Source: an uncultured Anaerobutyricum sp. (GTDB lineage Bacteria; Bacillota; Clostridia; Lachnospirales; Lachnospiraceae). Taken from it: DNA of 25,735 bases. The stretch is taken from contig NZ_CAKRCF010000041.1 of assembly GCF_934307085.1 (NCBI RefSeq), positions 1 to 25,735 of the forward strand, in the 5' to 3' direction. A program made the position numbers and the translations under genes. The notes under the pieces are model-generated. The model saw only the letters and a list, made by a program, of their open reading frames with translations, was not told the origin of the DNA and made no database searches. Positions 9,059-17,033 of this stretch are shown piece after piece. Position 1 is the first letter of the stretch. Every line of letters starts with the position of its first letter.

Positions 9059-9502
9059 TTAATTGAAATTATGGTCATCCATATCTCCATCTCCATCAAA
9101 TTCAACAGGATCGATGTGACTTACCGCCCCATACATATCTCTTCCGACTACCTTTTTATCTTCTCTTTCCTTCTCAATAAGATCACTCAGCACTCTCTTT
9201 ACCTGCGCAGACTTCGCAATATTCTCCAGACGAATAGTTGGTGTGGAGCGATCTTTTGTATGAAGTTCAATCGTTCCTGTTCCAAAAATACGCTGTGGAA
9301 GGCTCCGGAATAATGTAATATCTGTAATGCGGTATAACAGGCACTCATCTTCTCTTGAAGAAAGGAAACCGCTGTTTACATATAATCTTCCATTCCCCAC
9401 TGTATATTTTGTAAAACTAAGTGGAAACCATAAATGATGCTTTCTATCCTCCCAGATATTGGCTGTCACTTCTCTGATTTCTCCATTTTCTGCTTTTCCC
9501 AT
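9059..9502 (-). CDS. Bacterial PH-domain (bPH2-like) protein
   Basis: Protein of 147 residues with no signal peptide or membrane span. The pattern around residues 25-110 (LSFTKYTVGNGRLYVNSGFLSSREDECLLYRI onward in part, then DITLFRSLPQRIFGTGTIEL) matches the YdbS/YdbT-type bacterial pleckstrin-homology fold, in which a beta-barrel reads out as short strands. The tail is strongly acidic (DGDGDMDDH). Family members often lack their own membrane span and their ligands are mostly unknown. The ATG has a strong GAAGGAGG site. It is a single gene, divergent from rqcH, with the his promoter just downstream. Fold assignment is by pattern, and function is unknown. Confidence 0.75.
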   Translation of the reverse strand: MGKAENGEIREVTANIWEDRKHHLWFPLSFTKYTVGNGRLYVNSGFLSSREDECLLYRITDITLFRSLPQRIFGTGTIELHTKDRSTPTIRLENIAKSAQVKRVLSDLIEKEREDKKVVGRDMYGAVSHIDPVEFDGDGDMDDHNFN

Positions 9503-9559
9503 AAATTGCCTCCTTCTATGTTTTCGTTGCTTTGTTCAACATATCACATTGTCATTTAC

Positions 9560-9643
9560 CATGCAAGTATGCCTGACAGAAAAAATCATGTGTTGTTTCT
9601 TTTTTTGTCATAGTTTTTTAATCTTCATGCAAATATACCTGAC
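9560..9643. repeat. Pair of 18-bp direct repeats between the PH-domain gene and rqcH
   Basis: CATGCAAGTATGCCTGAC (9560-9577) recurs as CATGCAAATATACCTGAC (9626-9643), with two differences and a period of 66 bp. The second copy ends four bases before the -35 box of the rqcH promoter. The arrangement resembles an operator pair in a divergent control region. Confidence 0.5.
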
Positions 9644-9646
9644 GTT

Positions 9647-9676
9647 TTGACATTCCCTTCTTATCTATGGTATCAT
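9647..9676 (+). promoter_or_regulatory. Sigma-A-like promoter upstream of rqcH
   Basis: TTGACA (9647-9652) and TATCAT (9671-9676) are 18 bp apart. The start would lie near 9683, giving a leader of about 178 nt. A second TATAAT at 9833-9838 lies too close to the ribosome binding site and lacks a good -35. Confidence 0.6.
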
Positions 9677-9756
9677 GGAAAAGCTGCAAATCCTACTGTT
9701 TTTCAGATATTTTTGCCGCAATAGCATTCTGTACTTTTCTAATTTTTCATGCAAAA

Positions 9757-9795
9757 CAGATAAAATGTATCGTATAAAGCAGATAGAATGTATCG
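9757..9795. repeat. Pair of 16-bp direct repeats in the rqcH leader
   Basis: CAGATAAAATGTATCG (9757-9772) and CAGATAGAATGTATCG (9780-9795) differ at one base and are 23 bp apart, about two helical turns, as for tandem protein-binding sites on one face of the DNA. They lie in the predicted transcribed leader. Confidence 0.5.
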
Positions 9796-9860
9796 CAGGA
9801 CAATGCATTTATTTTGCATGATCATTTAAAAGTATAATATTATTTCAGGAGGAACTTATT

Positions 9861-11609
9861 ATGGCTTTTGACGGTGTTGTAATTGCCAATATTGTATATG
9901 ACATGAACCGCCTGCTTACCGGCGGACGCATCTACAAAATATATCAGCCGGAAGCGGACGAACTGCTTCTTGTTGTAAAAAATAATAAAGAAACCTATCG
10001 ACTACTGATTTCTGCTGGAGCAAGTCTTCCACTTATCTATTTTACTACAAAGACAAAGGCGAATCCTATGACTGCCCCAAACTTCTGCATGCTGCTTCGA
10101 AAATATATCAGTAACGGAAGAATTATCGAAATCACACAACCTGGTATGGAACGAATCGTTGAGATTACAATTGAACATTTAAATGAACTTGGTGATACCT
10201 GCCGTAAAAAAATGGTTATCGAAATCATGGGAAAACACAGTAATATTATTTTTATTGATGAAAAAAACATGATCATCGACAGTATCAAACATATTTCCAA
10301 TCAGGTAAGTTCTGTAAGAGAAGTTCTACCAGGAAGAACTTATATCGCCCCTCCGGGAAAAGGTAAGATTTCTCTTAATGATCTATCTGTTGAATGGATG
10401 GAAAATACACTGCTTGTCAAACCGGTTTCTGTCCAAAAAGCAGTTTATGGCAGTATTTCCGGTATCAGTCCGGTGCTTGCCAATGAAATCTGCTACCGCG
10501 CCGACATCGACGGAGATTCTGCTGTTGCTTCTCTTACCCCAGTGCAGCAAAGTTCCCTTTACGGTGAACTCGTCCGTCTGAAAAATCAGATAGAAACACA
10601 CGCATTTTCTCCAAATATTATTTACGAAGGAAAAGCTCCAAAGGAATTCGGTGCGTTTACATTTTCCATGTTCAGCGATTTAACTACGGAAGAATATCCT
10701 TCCATCTCTGAAGTATTAGAAACCTTTTACGCACAAAAAGAAGTTGTGACCCGTATCCGTCAAAAATCCGTTGACTTACGTCATATCGTACAAAATGCGT
10801 TAGAGCGTACTGCAAAAAAATACGACCTGCAGCTAAAACAGTTAAAAGATACGGACAAAAAAGAAAAATATAAAATATACGGAGAGCTTCTTCACACTTA
10901 TGGCTATGAAGCAGCCCCTCATCAAAAAGAATTAAAATGTATAAACTATTATGATGGCAAAGAAATCACCATTCCACTTGACCCCGACTTAAATGCAATG
11001 GAAAATGCGAAAAAATATTTTGACCGTTACGGAAAGTTAAAGCGTACTTACGAGGCACTAAGCGTTCTTACAAAAGAAACCTATGCTGAATTATTACATT
11101 TAGAGTCTGTAAGTAATGCCTTAGAAATTGCCCGAGATGAAAATGACCTTGCCATGATTAAGGAAGAATTAATCGAGTGCGGTTACATGAAACGCCACGG
11201 CAGAAACCAGAAAAAACGTCAGGGAAAGAGCAAACCGCTTCACTATATTTCTTCTGATGGATTCCATATGTATGTCGGGAAAAATAACTTCCAAAACGAC
11301 GAATTATCTTTCAAATTCGCCAATGGAAAAGATATGTGGTTCCACGCTAAGAAAATGGCAGGCTCTCACGTCATCGTGAAGCTCGGAACCGTAAATGAAC
11401 TTCCTGACCATACCTATGAAGAGGCCGCAAGACTTGCCGCTCACTACTCTAAAGGGAAAAATGCTCCAAAGGTTGAGGTCGATTACACTGAACGACGAAA
11501 CTTAAAGAAACCGCCCCAGGCAAAACCAGGATACGTCATTTATCATACGAATTACTCCATGCTCATTGACCCGGATATCAGCGGTATCAAAGAAATTTCT
11601 GATCTGTAG
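9861..11609 (+). CDS. rqcH: Rqc2 homologue RqcH (NFACT/FbpA family)
   Basis: Ribosome quality-control factor of 582 residues. In Bacillus, RqcH binds obstructed 50S subunits and recruits tRNA-Ala to add C-terminal alanine tails to stalled peptides. The N-terminal NFACT-N domain begins MAFDGVVIANIVYDMN, with the GMERIVEI segment corresponding to the conserved acidic-Arg pair. A long helical middle (about 280-430) forms the coiled-coil arms. The C-terminal NFACT-R domain (about 450-560) contains DGFHMYVGKNN and KDMWFHAKKMAGSHVIV. Older annotations call it fibronectin-binding protein. AGGAGG precedes the ATG. The last codons lie inside a long palindrome that acts as a shared terminator with convergent glgA. 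Confidence 0.96.
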   Translation: MAFDGVVIANIVYDMNRLLTGGRIYKIYQPEADELLLVVKNNKETYRLLISAGASLPLIYFTTKTKANPMTAPNFCMLLRKYISNGRIIEITQPGMERIVEITIEHLNELGDTCRKKMVIEIMGKHSNIIFIDEKNMIIDSIKHISNQVSSVREVLPGRTYIAPPGKGKISLNDLSVEWMENTLLVKPVSVQKAVYGSISGISPVLANEICYRADIDGDSAVASLTPVQQSSLYGELVRLKNQIETHAFSPNIIYEGKAPKEFGAFTFSMFSDLTTEEYPSISEVLETFYAQKEVVTRIRQKSVDLRHIVQNALERTAKKYDLQLKQLKDTDKKEKYKIYGELLHTYGYEAAPHQKELKCINYYDGKEITIPLDPDLNAMENAKKYFDRYGKLKRTYEALSVLTKETYAELLHLESVSNALEIARDENDLAMIKEELIECGYMKRHGRNQKKRQGKSKPLHYISSDGFHMYVGKNNFQNDELSFKFANGKDMWFHAKKMAGSHVIVKLGTVNELPDHTYEEAARLAAHYSKGKNAPKVEVDYTERRNLKKPPQAKPGYVIYHTNYSMLIDPDISGIKEISDL

Positions 11610-11715
11610 ATTTGGTGTAGACGAAAAAAGAAAAAATACCTTATCCCATCTGCTCTGTAGTCGCATCTGGGATAAGGTATTTTTTTTTCGTCTACACCAA
11701 ATCTACAAATCAGAA
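11597..11715. terminator. Long bidirectional terminator palindrome spanning both stop codons
   Basis: Outer arms 11597-11623 and 11689-11715 are complementary with one mismatch. They include the last codons and TAG stops of both rqcH and glgA, so both proteins end Ser-Asp-Leu from near-identical DNA. An A/T tract follows, then a perfect 12-bp inner stem, TACCTTATCCCA (11637-11648 with 11668-11679). The 19-nt loop contains TCTGCTCTGTAGTCGC. T-runs flank the inner stem on both strands, as in a bidirectional intrinsic terminator. The segment 11642-11664 is repeated exactly at 25677-25699. Confidence 0.9.
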
Positions 11716-13139
11716 TATAATTTTTCGTATTTTCTGGAAGATGCTTTCCAGGAATAATTTTTTCTCATTCCTTTTGCAGTAAGGTTTTTCCATTCTTCTG
11801 GATTCTTTTTATAGACATCCAATGCTGCAAGAATGGCATCTAAGAAGCCTTCCGCATTATAATCTGTAAATCCAAATCCTGTTCCTGTCTTGCTCTTTGG
11901 ATTATAGATGCTTACGGTATCTTTAAGACCTCCTGTCTTTCTTATGATTGGAACTGCTCCGTAACGAAGGGACATAAGCTGACAAAGCCCACATGGTTCA
12001 AAGCGTGATGGCATTAATATCGCATCGCAGCCAGCATAGATGTATTTTGCCATTTCATCGGTATAATCTAATTGCACATATACTTTATCCGGGTATTGTT
12101 CCTGGTAAGAAAGAAACATATTTCGATATTCTTCCTCACCATCTCCAAGAACATAAAGCTGCACGGGCTGCTTCATCAGACGTTCCATCATATAGGAAAA
12201 GAGAGCAAATCCCTTTTGTTCCGTTAATCTTGAAACAATTCCTAAAGTAAAAGCCGTTCTTTTCTTCGGAAGACCTGCCTTTGCCTGCAATGCCGCCTTA
12301 TTTTTTTTCTTTCCTTTATCAAATGTTTTCTCATCGTAATGGCAAGGAATATATTCATCGGTAGAAGGATTGTAAATATCATAATCAATTCCATTTACAA
12401 TCCCACATAAATCCGCACTTCGGTGCTGCAATACACTGTCTAATCCTTCTCCATATTCCGGCTGTTTAATCTCCTCCGCATAAGTTTTACTTACTGTTGT
12501 GATCTTATCTGCAAAAACAAGTCCACCTTTTAAAAGATTTGCCGAATTATTATATTCTAGTTTGTCGTAAGTAAACATATCGTCAGGAAGTCCGGTAATA
12601 TCTTTTAAACGTTCAATTTCGGTAATTCCCTGAAACTTCAGATTATGTATAGTCATCACTGTTTTTATATTGCGATAAAATGGATCAGCACAATAGAATG
12701 CTTTTAAAAATACCGGCACTAAAGAAGACTGCCAATCATGACAATGGATGATATCCGGCTCAAAATCAAGATAGGATAACATTTCTAATACTGCCTTAGA
12801 AAAATAACTAAACTTCTCAATATCTACCCACATATCATAATAAGGAGAATCCCCACAAAAATAAAAATTATTTTCGATAAAATAATAAATAATCCCCTCA
12901 TAATTTAGCGTCTTTACCGTCACGCTTTGCATACGCCATCCCAAATACATTGGAAATGTCACTAATGTTTCCATCTGGTCACGCCACTTTGCGTCAATAC
13001 AATGGTAATCTGGTAAAACAACTCTCACATCATATTTTTTATGATTTAACTGCTTTGGCAAAGAACCAACTACGGCTCCAAGTCCGCCTGTCTTTACAAA
13101 TGGGGCACATTCTGCACTGGCAAATAGTATCTTCTTCAT
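11703..13139 (-). CDS. glgA: Glycogen synthase (ADP-glucose type, GT5)
   Basis: Transfers glucose from ADP-glucose to growing alpha-1,4-glucan in the cytoplasm. It is about 478 residues, the normal bacterial GlgA length. The N-terminus MKKILFASAECAPFVKTGG holds the KTGG substrate loop. WQSSLVPVFLK, GIVNGIDYDIYNP, SRLTEQKGF and the C-terminal EPCGLCQLMSLRYGAVP (the E-x7-E nucleotide-sugar site) are all present. The ATG at 13137-13139 is preferred over an in-frame TTG four codons upstream, because the GGAGG that serves as ribosome binding site lies between them. No other glycogen genes are in the window. The gene runs towards rqcH and shares a terminator with it. Confidence 0.96.
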   Translation of the reverse strand: MKKILFASAECAPFVKTGGLGAVVGSLPKQLNHKKYDVRVVLPDYHCIDAKWRDQMETLVTFPMYLGWRMQSVTVKTLNYEGIIYYFIENNFYFCGDSPYYDMWVDIEKFSYFSKAVLEMLSYLDFEPDIIHCHDWQSSLVPVFLKAFYCADPFYRNIKTVMTIHNLKFQGITEIERLKDITGLPDDMFTYDKLEYNNSANLLKGGLVFADKITTVSKTYAEEIKQPEYGEGLDSVLQHRSADLCGIVNGIDYDIYNPSTDEYIPCHYDEKTFDKGKKKNKAALQAKAGLPKKRTAFTLGIVSRLTEQKGFALFSYMMERLMKQPVQLYVLGDGEEEYRNMFLSYQEQYPDKVYVQLDYTDEMAKYIYAGCDAILMPSRFEPCGLCQLMSLRYGAVPIIRKTGGLKDTVSIYNPKSKTGTGFGFTDYNAEGFLDAILAALDVYKKNPEEWKNLTAKGMRKNYSWKASSRKYEKLYSDL

Positions 13140-13173
13140 AGTTTCCTCCAACTTGCTTGTTATTTTTAGTAAA

Positions 13174-13179
13174 ATTATA
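13174..13179 (-). promoter_or_regulatory. Extended -10 promoter for glgA
   Basis: TATAAT preceded by TG with one base between (TGGTATAAT) on the minus strand. The -35 region is poor (TAGTAA at 17 bp). The leader would be about 28 nt. Confidence 0.6.
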
Positions 13180-13199
13180 CCACAAGAATTTGAAATTTA

Positions 13200-13376
13200 C
13201 TATTTAATTCATTAACAGAACAACAGATGAACTCCAATAACTGTATATAAAGCCGATGTGAAAGTTTCCCTGCATAGAAAATACCTTATCCGGCATTTTT
13301 GCTCTAATATCACATCGGCTTTATATACAGTTATTGGAGTTCTGTGCTTTGGCGCAATTTAGAATGAATTAAATAA
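13200..13376. repeat. Palindromic element, copy at 13.2 kb (33-bp perfect arms)
   Basis: The outer ends CTATTTAATTCATT (13200-13213) and its complement (13363-13376) enclose arms 13229-13261 and 13310-13342, complementary at all 33 positions and mismatched just outside. The 48-nt core (13262-13309) contains TGCATAG, then AAAATACC/GGCATTTT around a 6-nt loop, then GCTCTAATA. That inner hairpin has a G-U pair if read from the minus strand. The element lies between the end of the spo0A pair and the glgA promoter and probably terminates the spo0A transcript. Core and ends match the copy at 17.9 kb, but the arms do not. Confidence 0.9.
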
Positions 13377-13383
13377 CAATATC

Positions 13384-14193
13384 CTAGGCGTGCATTCTGT
13401 ATTCCAGACGAAGTTTATCTGCAATAAGTGCAATAAATTCAGAATTAGTTGGTTTTCCTTTTCCTGCACTGATTGTATAACCAAACATATCTTCTAATAC
13501 ATCTATCTGCCCTTTATTCCATGCTACCTCTATAGCATGTCGAATTGCTCGTTCCACACTGCTTGACGTTGTTTTGTATTTTTTAGCAATCGTTGGATAA
13601 AGAAGCTTTGTAATATAATTTAGTAAATTCATATCATTCACCGTCATCATAATTGCTTCCCTGATATATTGATACCCTTTAATATGTGCTGGAATTCCAA
13701 TTTCCCTAATAATATCCGTCACATCATTTTCCAATGTATTTTCCATATATCCTGCCATACCATACTCTTGCATAGAATGATATCTCTCTTTCTCCGTGCG
13801 GGATATTACTCCCTGAAAAATTCTATGAAGCATACTTTCTAAATTATAAGGCTTCATCATATAGTAAAGAACTCCCAATTTACAGGCATACTCCACCATT
13901 GACTGATTACCCATAGAAGAAACAATAATAAACGATGGTTTTTTTCGAAGACTTTTATTTCCATTGGTCTTTTCAATGACCGTAAACCCATCCATAACTG
14001 GCAAAATAACATCAATAAGAACAACATCCGGTACCTCATCAATAATACACCGATAAGCATCTTTCCCATTGTCTACCACATTAACAAGTTCTACCTCATG
14101 ACTATTTTGCAAAAAATCCCTCAACTCTTTTTTGGCAAATTCTGAATTATCTGCCACCAATACTCTTATACGGTTTCTATTCTTCATATTCAT
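13384..14193 (-). CDS. Divergent Spo0A paralogue (second of a tandem pair)
   Basis: Response regulator of 269 residues with a receiver domain (about 8-125) and a Spo0A-type DNA-binding domain (about 155-265: [52 protein letters not shown]). The phosphoacceptor Asp61 ([12 protein letters not shown]) and the switch Lys in MMKPYN are present. The acidic pair that normally binds Mg is Asp15-Asn16 rather than Asp-Asp. The recognition-helix segment reads [10 protein letters not shown] where the neighbour has [10 protein letters not shown], so one Arg is lost. It starts 25 bp after the stop of the upstream spo0A copy, with GGGAGG before its ATG, and is probably cotranscribed. It may antagonise, tune or take over part of Spo0A control; this is inference. 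Confidence 0.9.
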   Translation of the reverse strand: MNMKNRNRIRVLVADNSEFAKKELRDFLQNSHEVELVNVVDNGKDAYRCIIDEVPDVVLIDVILPVMDGFTVIEKTNGNKSLRKKPSFIIVSSMGNQSMVEYACKLGVLYYMMKPYNLESMLHRIFQGVISRTEKERYHSMQEYGMAGYMENTLENDVTDIIREIGIPAHIKGYQYIREAIMMTVNDMNLLNYITKLLYPTIAKKYKTTSSSVERAIRHAIEVAWNKGQIDVLEDMFGYTISAGKGKPTNSEFIALIADKLRLEYRMHA

Positions 14194-14218
14194 TCTCTTC
14201 CTCCCTGTTTGACAGATT

Positions 14219-15037
14219 TTATGTATTCGAAGTACACTTTATTTTCCCTTTATATTCCAGACGAATCTTATCTGCAATTAATGCAATGAATTCTGAATTC
14301 GTTGGTTTTCCTTTTCCTGCCTGAATCCCATACCCAAATAATTCATTAATCGTATCCATTTTTCCTCTGTTCCATGCCACTTCAATCGCATGACGGATAG
14401 CTCTTTCTACTCTCGATGGCGTTGTCTGATGCATTTTTGCAATTTCCGGATAAAGCTGTTTCGTAATAGAATTTAAAATATCCATATTATTTACCGACAT
14501 AATAATAGAGTCTCTTAAATACTGGTATCCTTTAATATGGGCAGGTACACCAATTTCATGAATAATATTGGTCACAATAATTTCCAATTGATAATTCCTA
14601 TCTTGCTCCTGCTGCTTTTCTTCCAATCTAATAAAATCTTTTTTTCCCACTTCCGCCTTTCCATTTTTAATTTGTCGTATTTTTTTTACAAGCGAATTTT
14701 GATTAAATGGTTTTAGCAATACATAGTTTGCCCCTAATTCTATTGCCTCTTCCATTACTTTTTCCTGTCCCATTGCTGTCAAAATAATAAAAGCCGGTTT
14801 TTTTAAGAGTTTTTCATCTTTTTTTACTTCTTCGAGAACACCCAGCCCGTCCATCTTTGGCATAATAATGTCCAAAAGTACAACATCCGGATGATTCTCA
14901 CGAATGATAGCTAATGCATCAAGACCATCCGAGGCACTTCCTACAATTGTCATGTCCCGTTCCCTTGAAACAATCTCCTGTAAATTCTGACGAATCCTCT
15001 CATTATCATCTGCGATTGCTACATTAATGTTTGACAT
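14219..15037 (-). CDS. spo0A: Sporulation response regulator Spo0A (canonical copy)
   Basis: Master regulator of entry into sporulation, activated by phosphorylation and binding 0A boxes. It has 272 residues from the ATG at 15035-15037, chosen because AGGAGG lies 7 nt upstream; a longer frame adds eight residues that contain the ribosome site. The receiver shows Asp10-Asp11, phosphoacceptor Asp56 ([13 protein letters not shown]), Thr in ILTAMG and Lys in LLKPFN, all canonical. The C-terminal domain contains [39 protein letters not shown] and the family ending [22 protein letters not shown]. In many Firmicutes spoIVB lies just upstream; here there is a 448-bp gap and a divergent transporter. 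Confidence 0.95.
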   Translation of the reverse strand: MSNINVAIADDNERIRQNLQEIVSRERDMTIVGSASDGLDALAIIRENHPDVVLLDIIMPKMDGLGVLEEVKKDEKLLKKPAFIILTAMGQEKVMEEAIELGANYVLLKPFNQNSLVKKIRQIKNGKAEVGKKDFIRLEEKQQEQDRNYQLEIIVTNIIHEIGVPAHIKGYQYLRDSIIMSVNNMDILNSITKQLYPEIAKMHQTTPSRVERAIRHAIEVAWNRGKMDTINELFGYGIQAGKGKPTNSEFIALIADKIRLEYKGKIKCTSNT

Positions 15038-15485
15038 ACAACATCCTCCTGTAAATTGCAATATATTATAGCATTATTATACAATTTTCCACTGTCAAAA
15101 AACAATTTGTTTTCATCGCAATTATCTTTATTCTTTAATATATTATGATATTATTTTTAACAATATGATAAAAAAATACAATTTTCAAAAAAATAATTTT
15201 GTTTAAATAACAACAAAAAAACTATTCGTATTTGATGATTTCTTTTTCTCTTAATTAAAACCAGAATTTATCGAAATTTTTTCTCTTTGTTCAGTAAAAT
15301 TTTAAATTAATCCCAAGATTTTTTCTGCTTCTATAACTACTATTCATAGTTCTTTATTGACTTTTTCAATTTTATGTGTTAAAGTTTTTGTAGTTTCCAC
15401 AATTAAAGTGCCAAAGTATTTTGTGTCCATAATTATATTTTGACATTTGCTATAATTATTCATGAAATAAAGAGAGGAAAAATGT
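15038..15485. other. AT-rich divergent intergenic region between spo0A and the symporter gene
   Basis: No ORF was seen. Towards spo0A (minus) there are two TATAAT boxes (15065-15070, 15076-15081) and TTGACA (15093-15098), but spacers of 22 and 11 bp do not fit a standard promoter. Towards the symporter (plus) TTGACT (15357-15362) and TAAAGT (15380-15385) are 17 bp apart, a plausible sigma-A promoter. TATCGAA at 15269-15275 is one base away from the 0A box TGTCGAA, which is weak evidence only. Long A/T runs are common throughout. Confidence 0.5.
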
Positions 15486-17018
15486 ATGAAACTATTAATC
15501 TTAATCGCTTACTTTATTGTTCTCATTACTATCGGATTTATCTGCCGCCAGAAGGCAACTGATGTTAATGGCTTTGTACTGGGAGGTCGTTCTGTCGGAC
15601 CATGGCTTACTGCCTTTGCTTACGGAACTTCTTATTTTTCTGCCGTTGTTTTTGTCGGTTATGCCGGACAGTTTGGCTGGCGTTTTGGAATTGCCGCTAC
15701 ATGGGCTGGTATCGGTAATGCTCTTATAGGCTCCCTCCTTGCATGGGTGATTCTCGGACGACGTACCCGAATCATGACACAGCATCTTGATTCCGCAACA
15801 ATGCCACAGTTCTTTGGAGAACGTTTCCAAAGTAATTCTCTTAAAATAGCCGCATCTATCATCATTTTTATTTTCCTGATTCCATATACCGCTTCCCTTT
15901 ATAACGGACTTTCTCGTTTGTTTGGTATGGCATTTCATATTGATTATTCCGTATGTATTATTTTGATGGCAATCCTGACTGCAATCTATGTTATTTCCGG
16001 TGGTTATATGGCAACTGCAATCAATGATTTTATTCAGGGAATTATTATGTTAGCAGGTATCGTTGCCATTATTGCGGCAGTCCTTCACAGTAAAGGCGGC
16101 CTTATGGCGGCTTTAGATGGGCTTGGTCGTGTAAATGACCCTACGGTATCCTCCACTCCTGGAGTCTTCGGTTCTTTCTTTGGACCTGATCCTGTTAGTC
16201 TCCTTTCTGTTGTCATCCTTACTTCTCTTGGTACCTGGGGACTTCCGCAGATGGTTCAGAAATTTTATGCAATTGACAATGAAGATTCTATCAAAAAAGG
16301 AACCATCATCTCTACCATTTTTGCATTAGTTGTTTCCGGAGGATGTTACTTTTTAGGTGGCTTTGGCCGTCTTTTCTCTGATAAAATCGATATTGCTGCT
16401 AACGGATATGACTCTATCATTCCGACAATGCTTGAAAACTTACATCCTTTATTGATTGCTCTTGTTGTTATTCTTGTATTATCCGCCTCAATGTCTACTT
16501 TATCTTCTTTGGTCATTGCCTCAAGTTCCACACTGACAATCGACCTGATCAAAGATAATATCGTAAAAGAAATGAGTGATAAAAAACAGGTATTATGCAT
16601 CCGCGTACTTATTGTCATCTTTATTGCAATTTCTGCAATCATCGCAATCATTCAGTACAAGAGTGCTGTCACCTTTATCGCACAGTTAATGGGAATCTCC
16701 TGGGGTGCACTTGCAGGCTCTTTCCTTGCACCGTTCCTCTACTCCCTCTACTGGAAAAAAACAACAAAGGCAGCTTGCTGGACATCTTTCATATTCGGGT
16801 GTATAATCATGGTTCTGAATCTTGTTGCAGGATCTCATTTTCCAACATTATTGCAGTCCCCAATTAACTGTGGTGCATTTGCAATGCTCGCCGGATTAAT
16901 CATTGTTCCTGTTGTCAGTCTCTTTACAAAGAAACCAGACGCAACTTTAATTGAGAATACATTTGCCTGCTATGACAAGACCAGTACAGTCACACAGAAA
17001 ACTGCACTTGGAAAATAA
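15486..17018 (+). CDS. Sodium:solute symporter (SSS family)
   Basis: Integral membrane transporter of 510 residues with about 13 hydrophobic segments. Family hallmarks are the N-terminal span followed by VNGFVLGGRSVGPWLTAFAYG, the GGYMATAINDFIQGIIM block, and SASMSTLSSLVIASSS, a Ser-rich stretch that in this fold forms the second sodium site. It imports a small solute using the sodium gradient. The substrate cannot be told from sequence alone, and the PutP/PanF/SglT relatives differ widely. GAGAGGA lies before the ATG. It is followed after 15 bp by an unrecognised gene, so the two probably form an operon divergent from spo0A. Confidence 0.92.
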   Translation: MKLLILIAYFIVLITIGFICRQKATDVNGFVLGGRSVGPWLTAFAYGTSYFSAVVFVGYAGQFGWRFGIAATWAGIGNALIGSLLAWVILGRRTRIMTQHLDSATMPQFFGERFQSNSLKIAASIIIFIFLIPYTASLYNGLSRLFGMAFHIDYSVCIILMAILTAIYVISGGYMATAINDFIQGIIMLAGIVAIIAAVLHSKGGLMAALDGLGRVNDPTVSSTPGVFGSFFGPDPVSLLSVVILTSLGTWGLPQMVQKFYAIDNEDSIKKGTIISTIFALVVSGGCYFLGGFGRLFSDKIDIAANGYDSIIPTMLENLHPLLIALVVILVLSASMSTLSSLVIASSSTLTIDLIKDNIVKEMSDKKQVLCIRVLIVIFIAISAIIAIIQYKSAVTFIAQLMGISWGALAGSFLAPFLYSLYWKKTTKAACWTSFIFGCIIMVLNLVAGSHFPTLLQSPINCGAFAMLAGLIIVPVVSLFTKKPDATLIENTFACYDKTSTVTQKTALGK

Positions 17019-17033
17019 AGACGAGGTACTATT

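Noticed and set aside
9833..9838. TATAAT as the rqcH promoter
   Set aside because: It has no matching -35 and would start transcription almost at the ribosome binding site; the 9647-9676 pair fits better.
13140..13151. Upstream TTG start for glgA
   Set aside because: The extra codons contain the GGAGG ribosome binding site, and GlgA proteins begin at the MKKILFASAE position.
15269..15275. 0A box near spo0A
   Set aside because: TATCGAA is one base off the TGTCGAA core in very AT-rich DNA, so chance occurrence is likely.
15501..15938. 145-residue minus-strand frame opposite the symporter
   Set aside because: It is antisense to a clearly coding membrane protein and has no ribosome site or recognisable domain.
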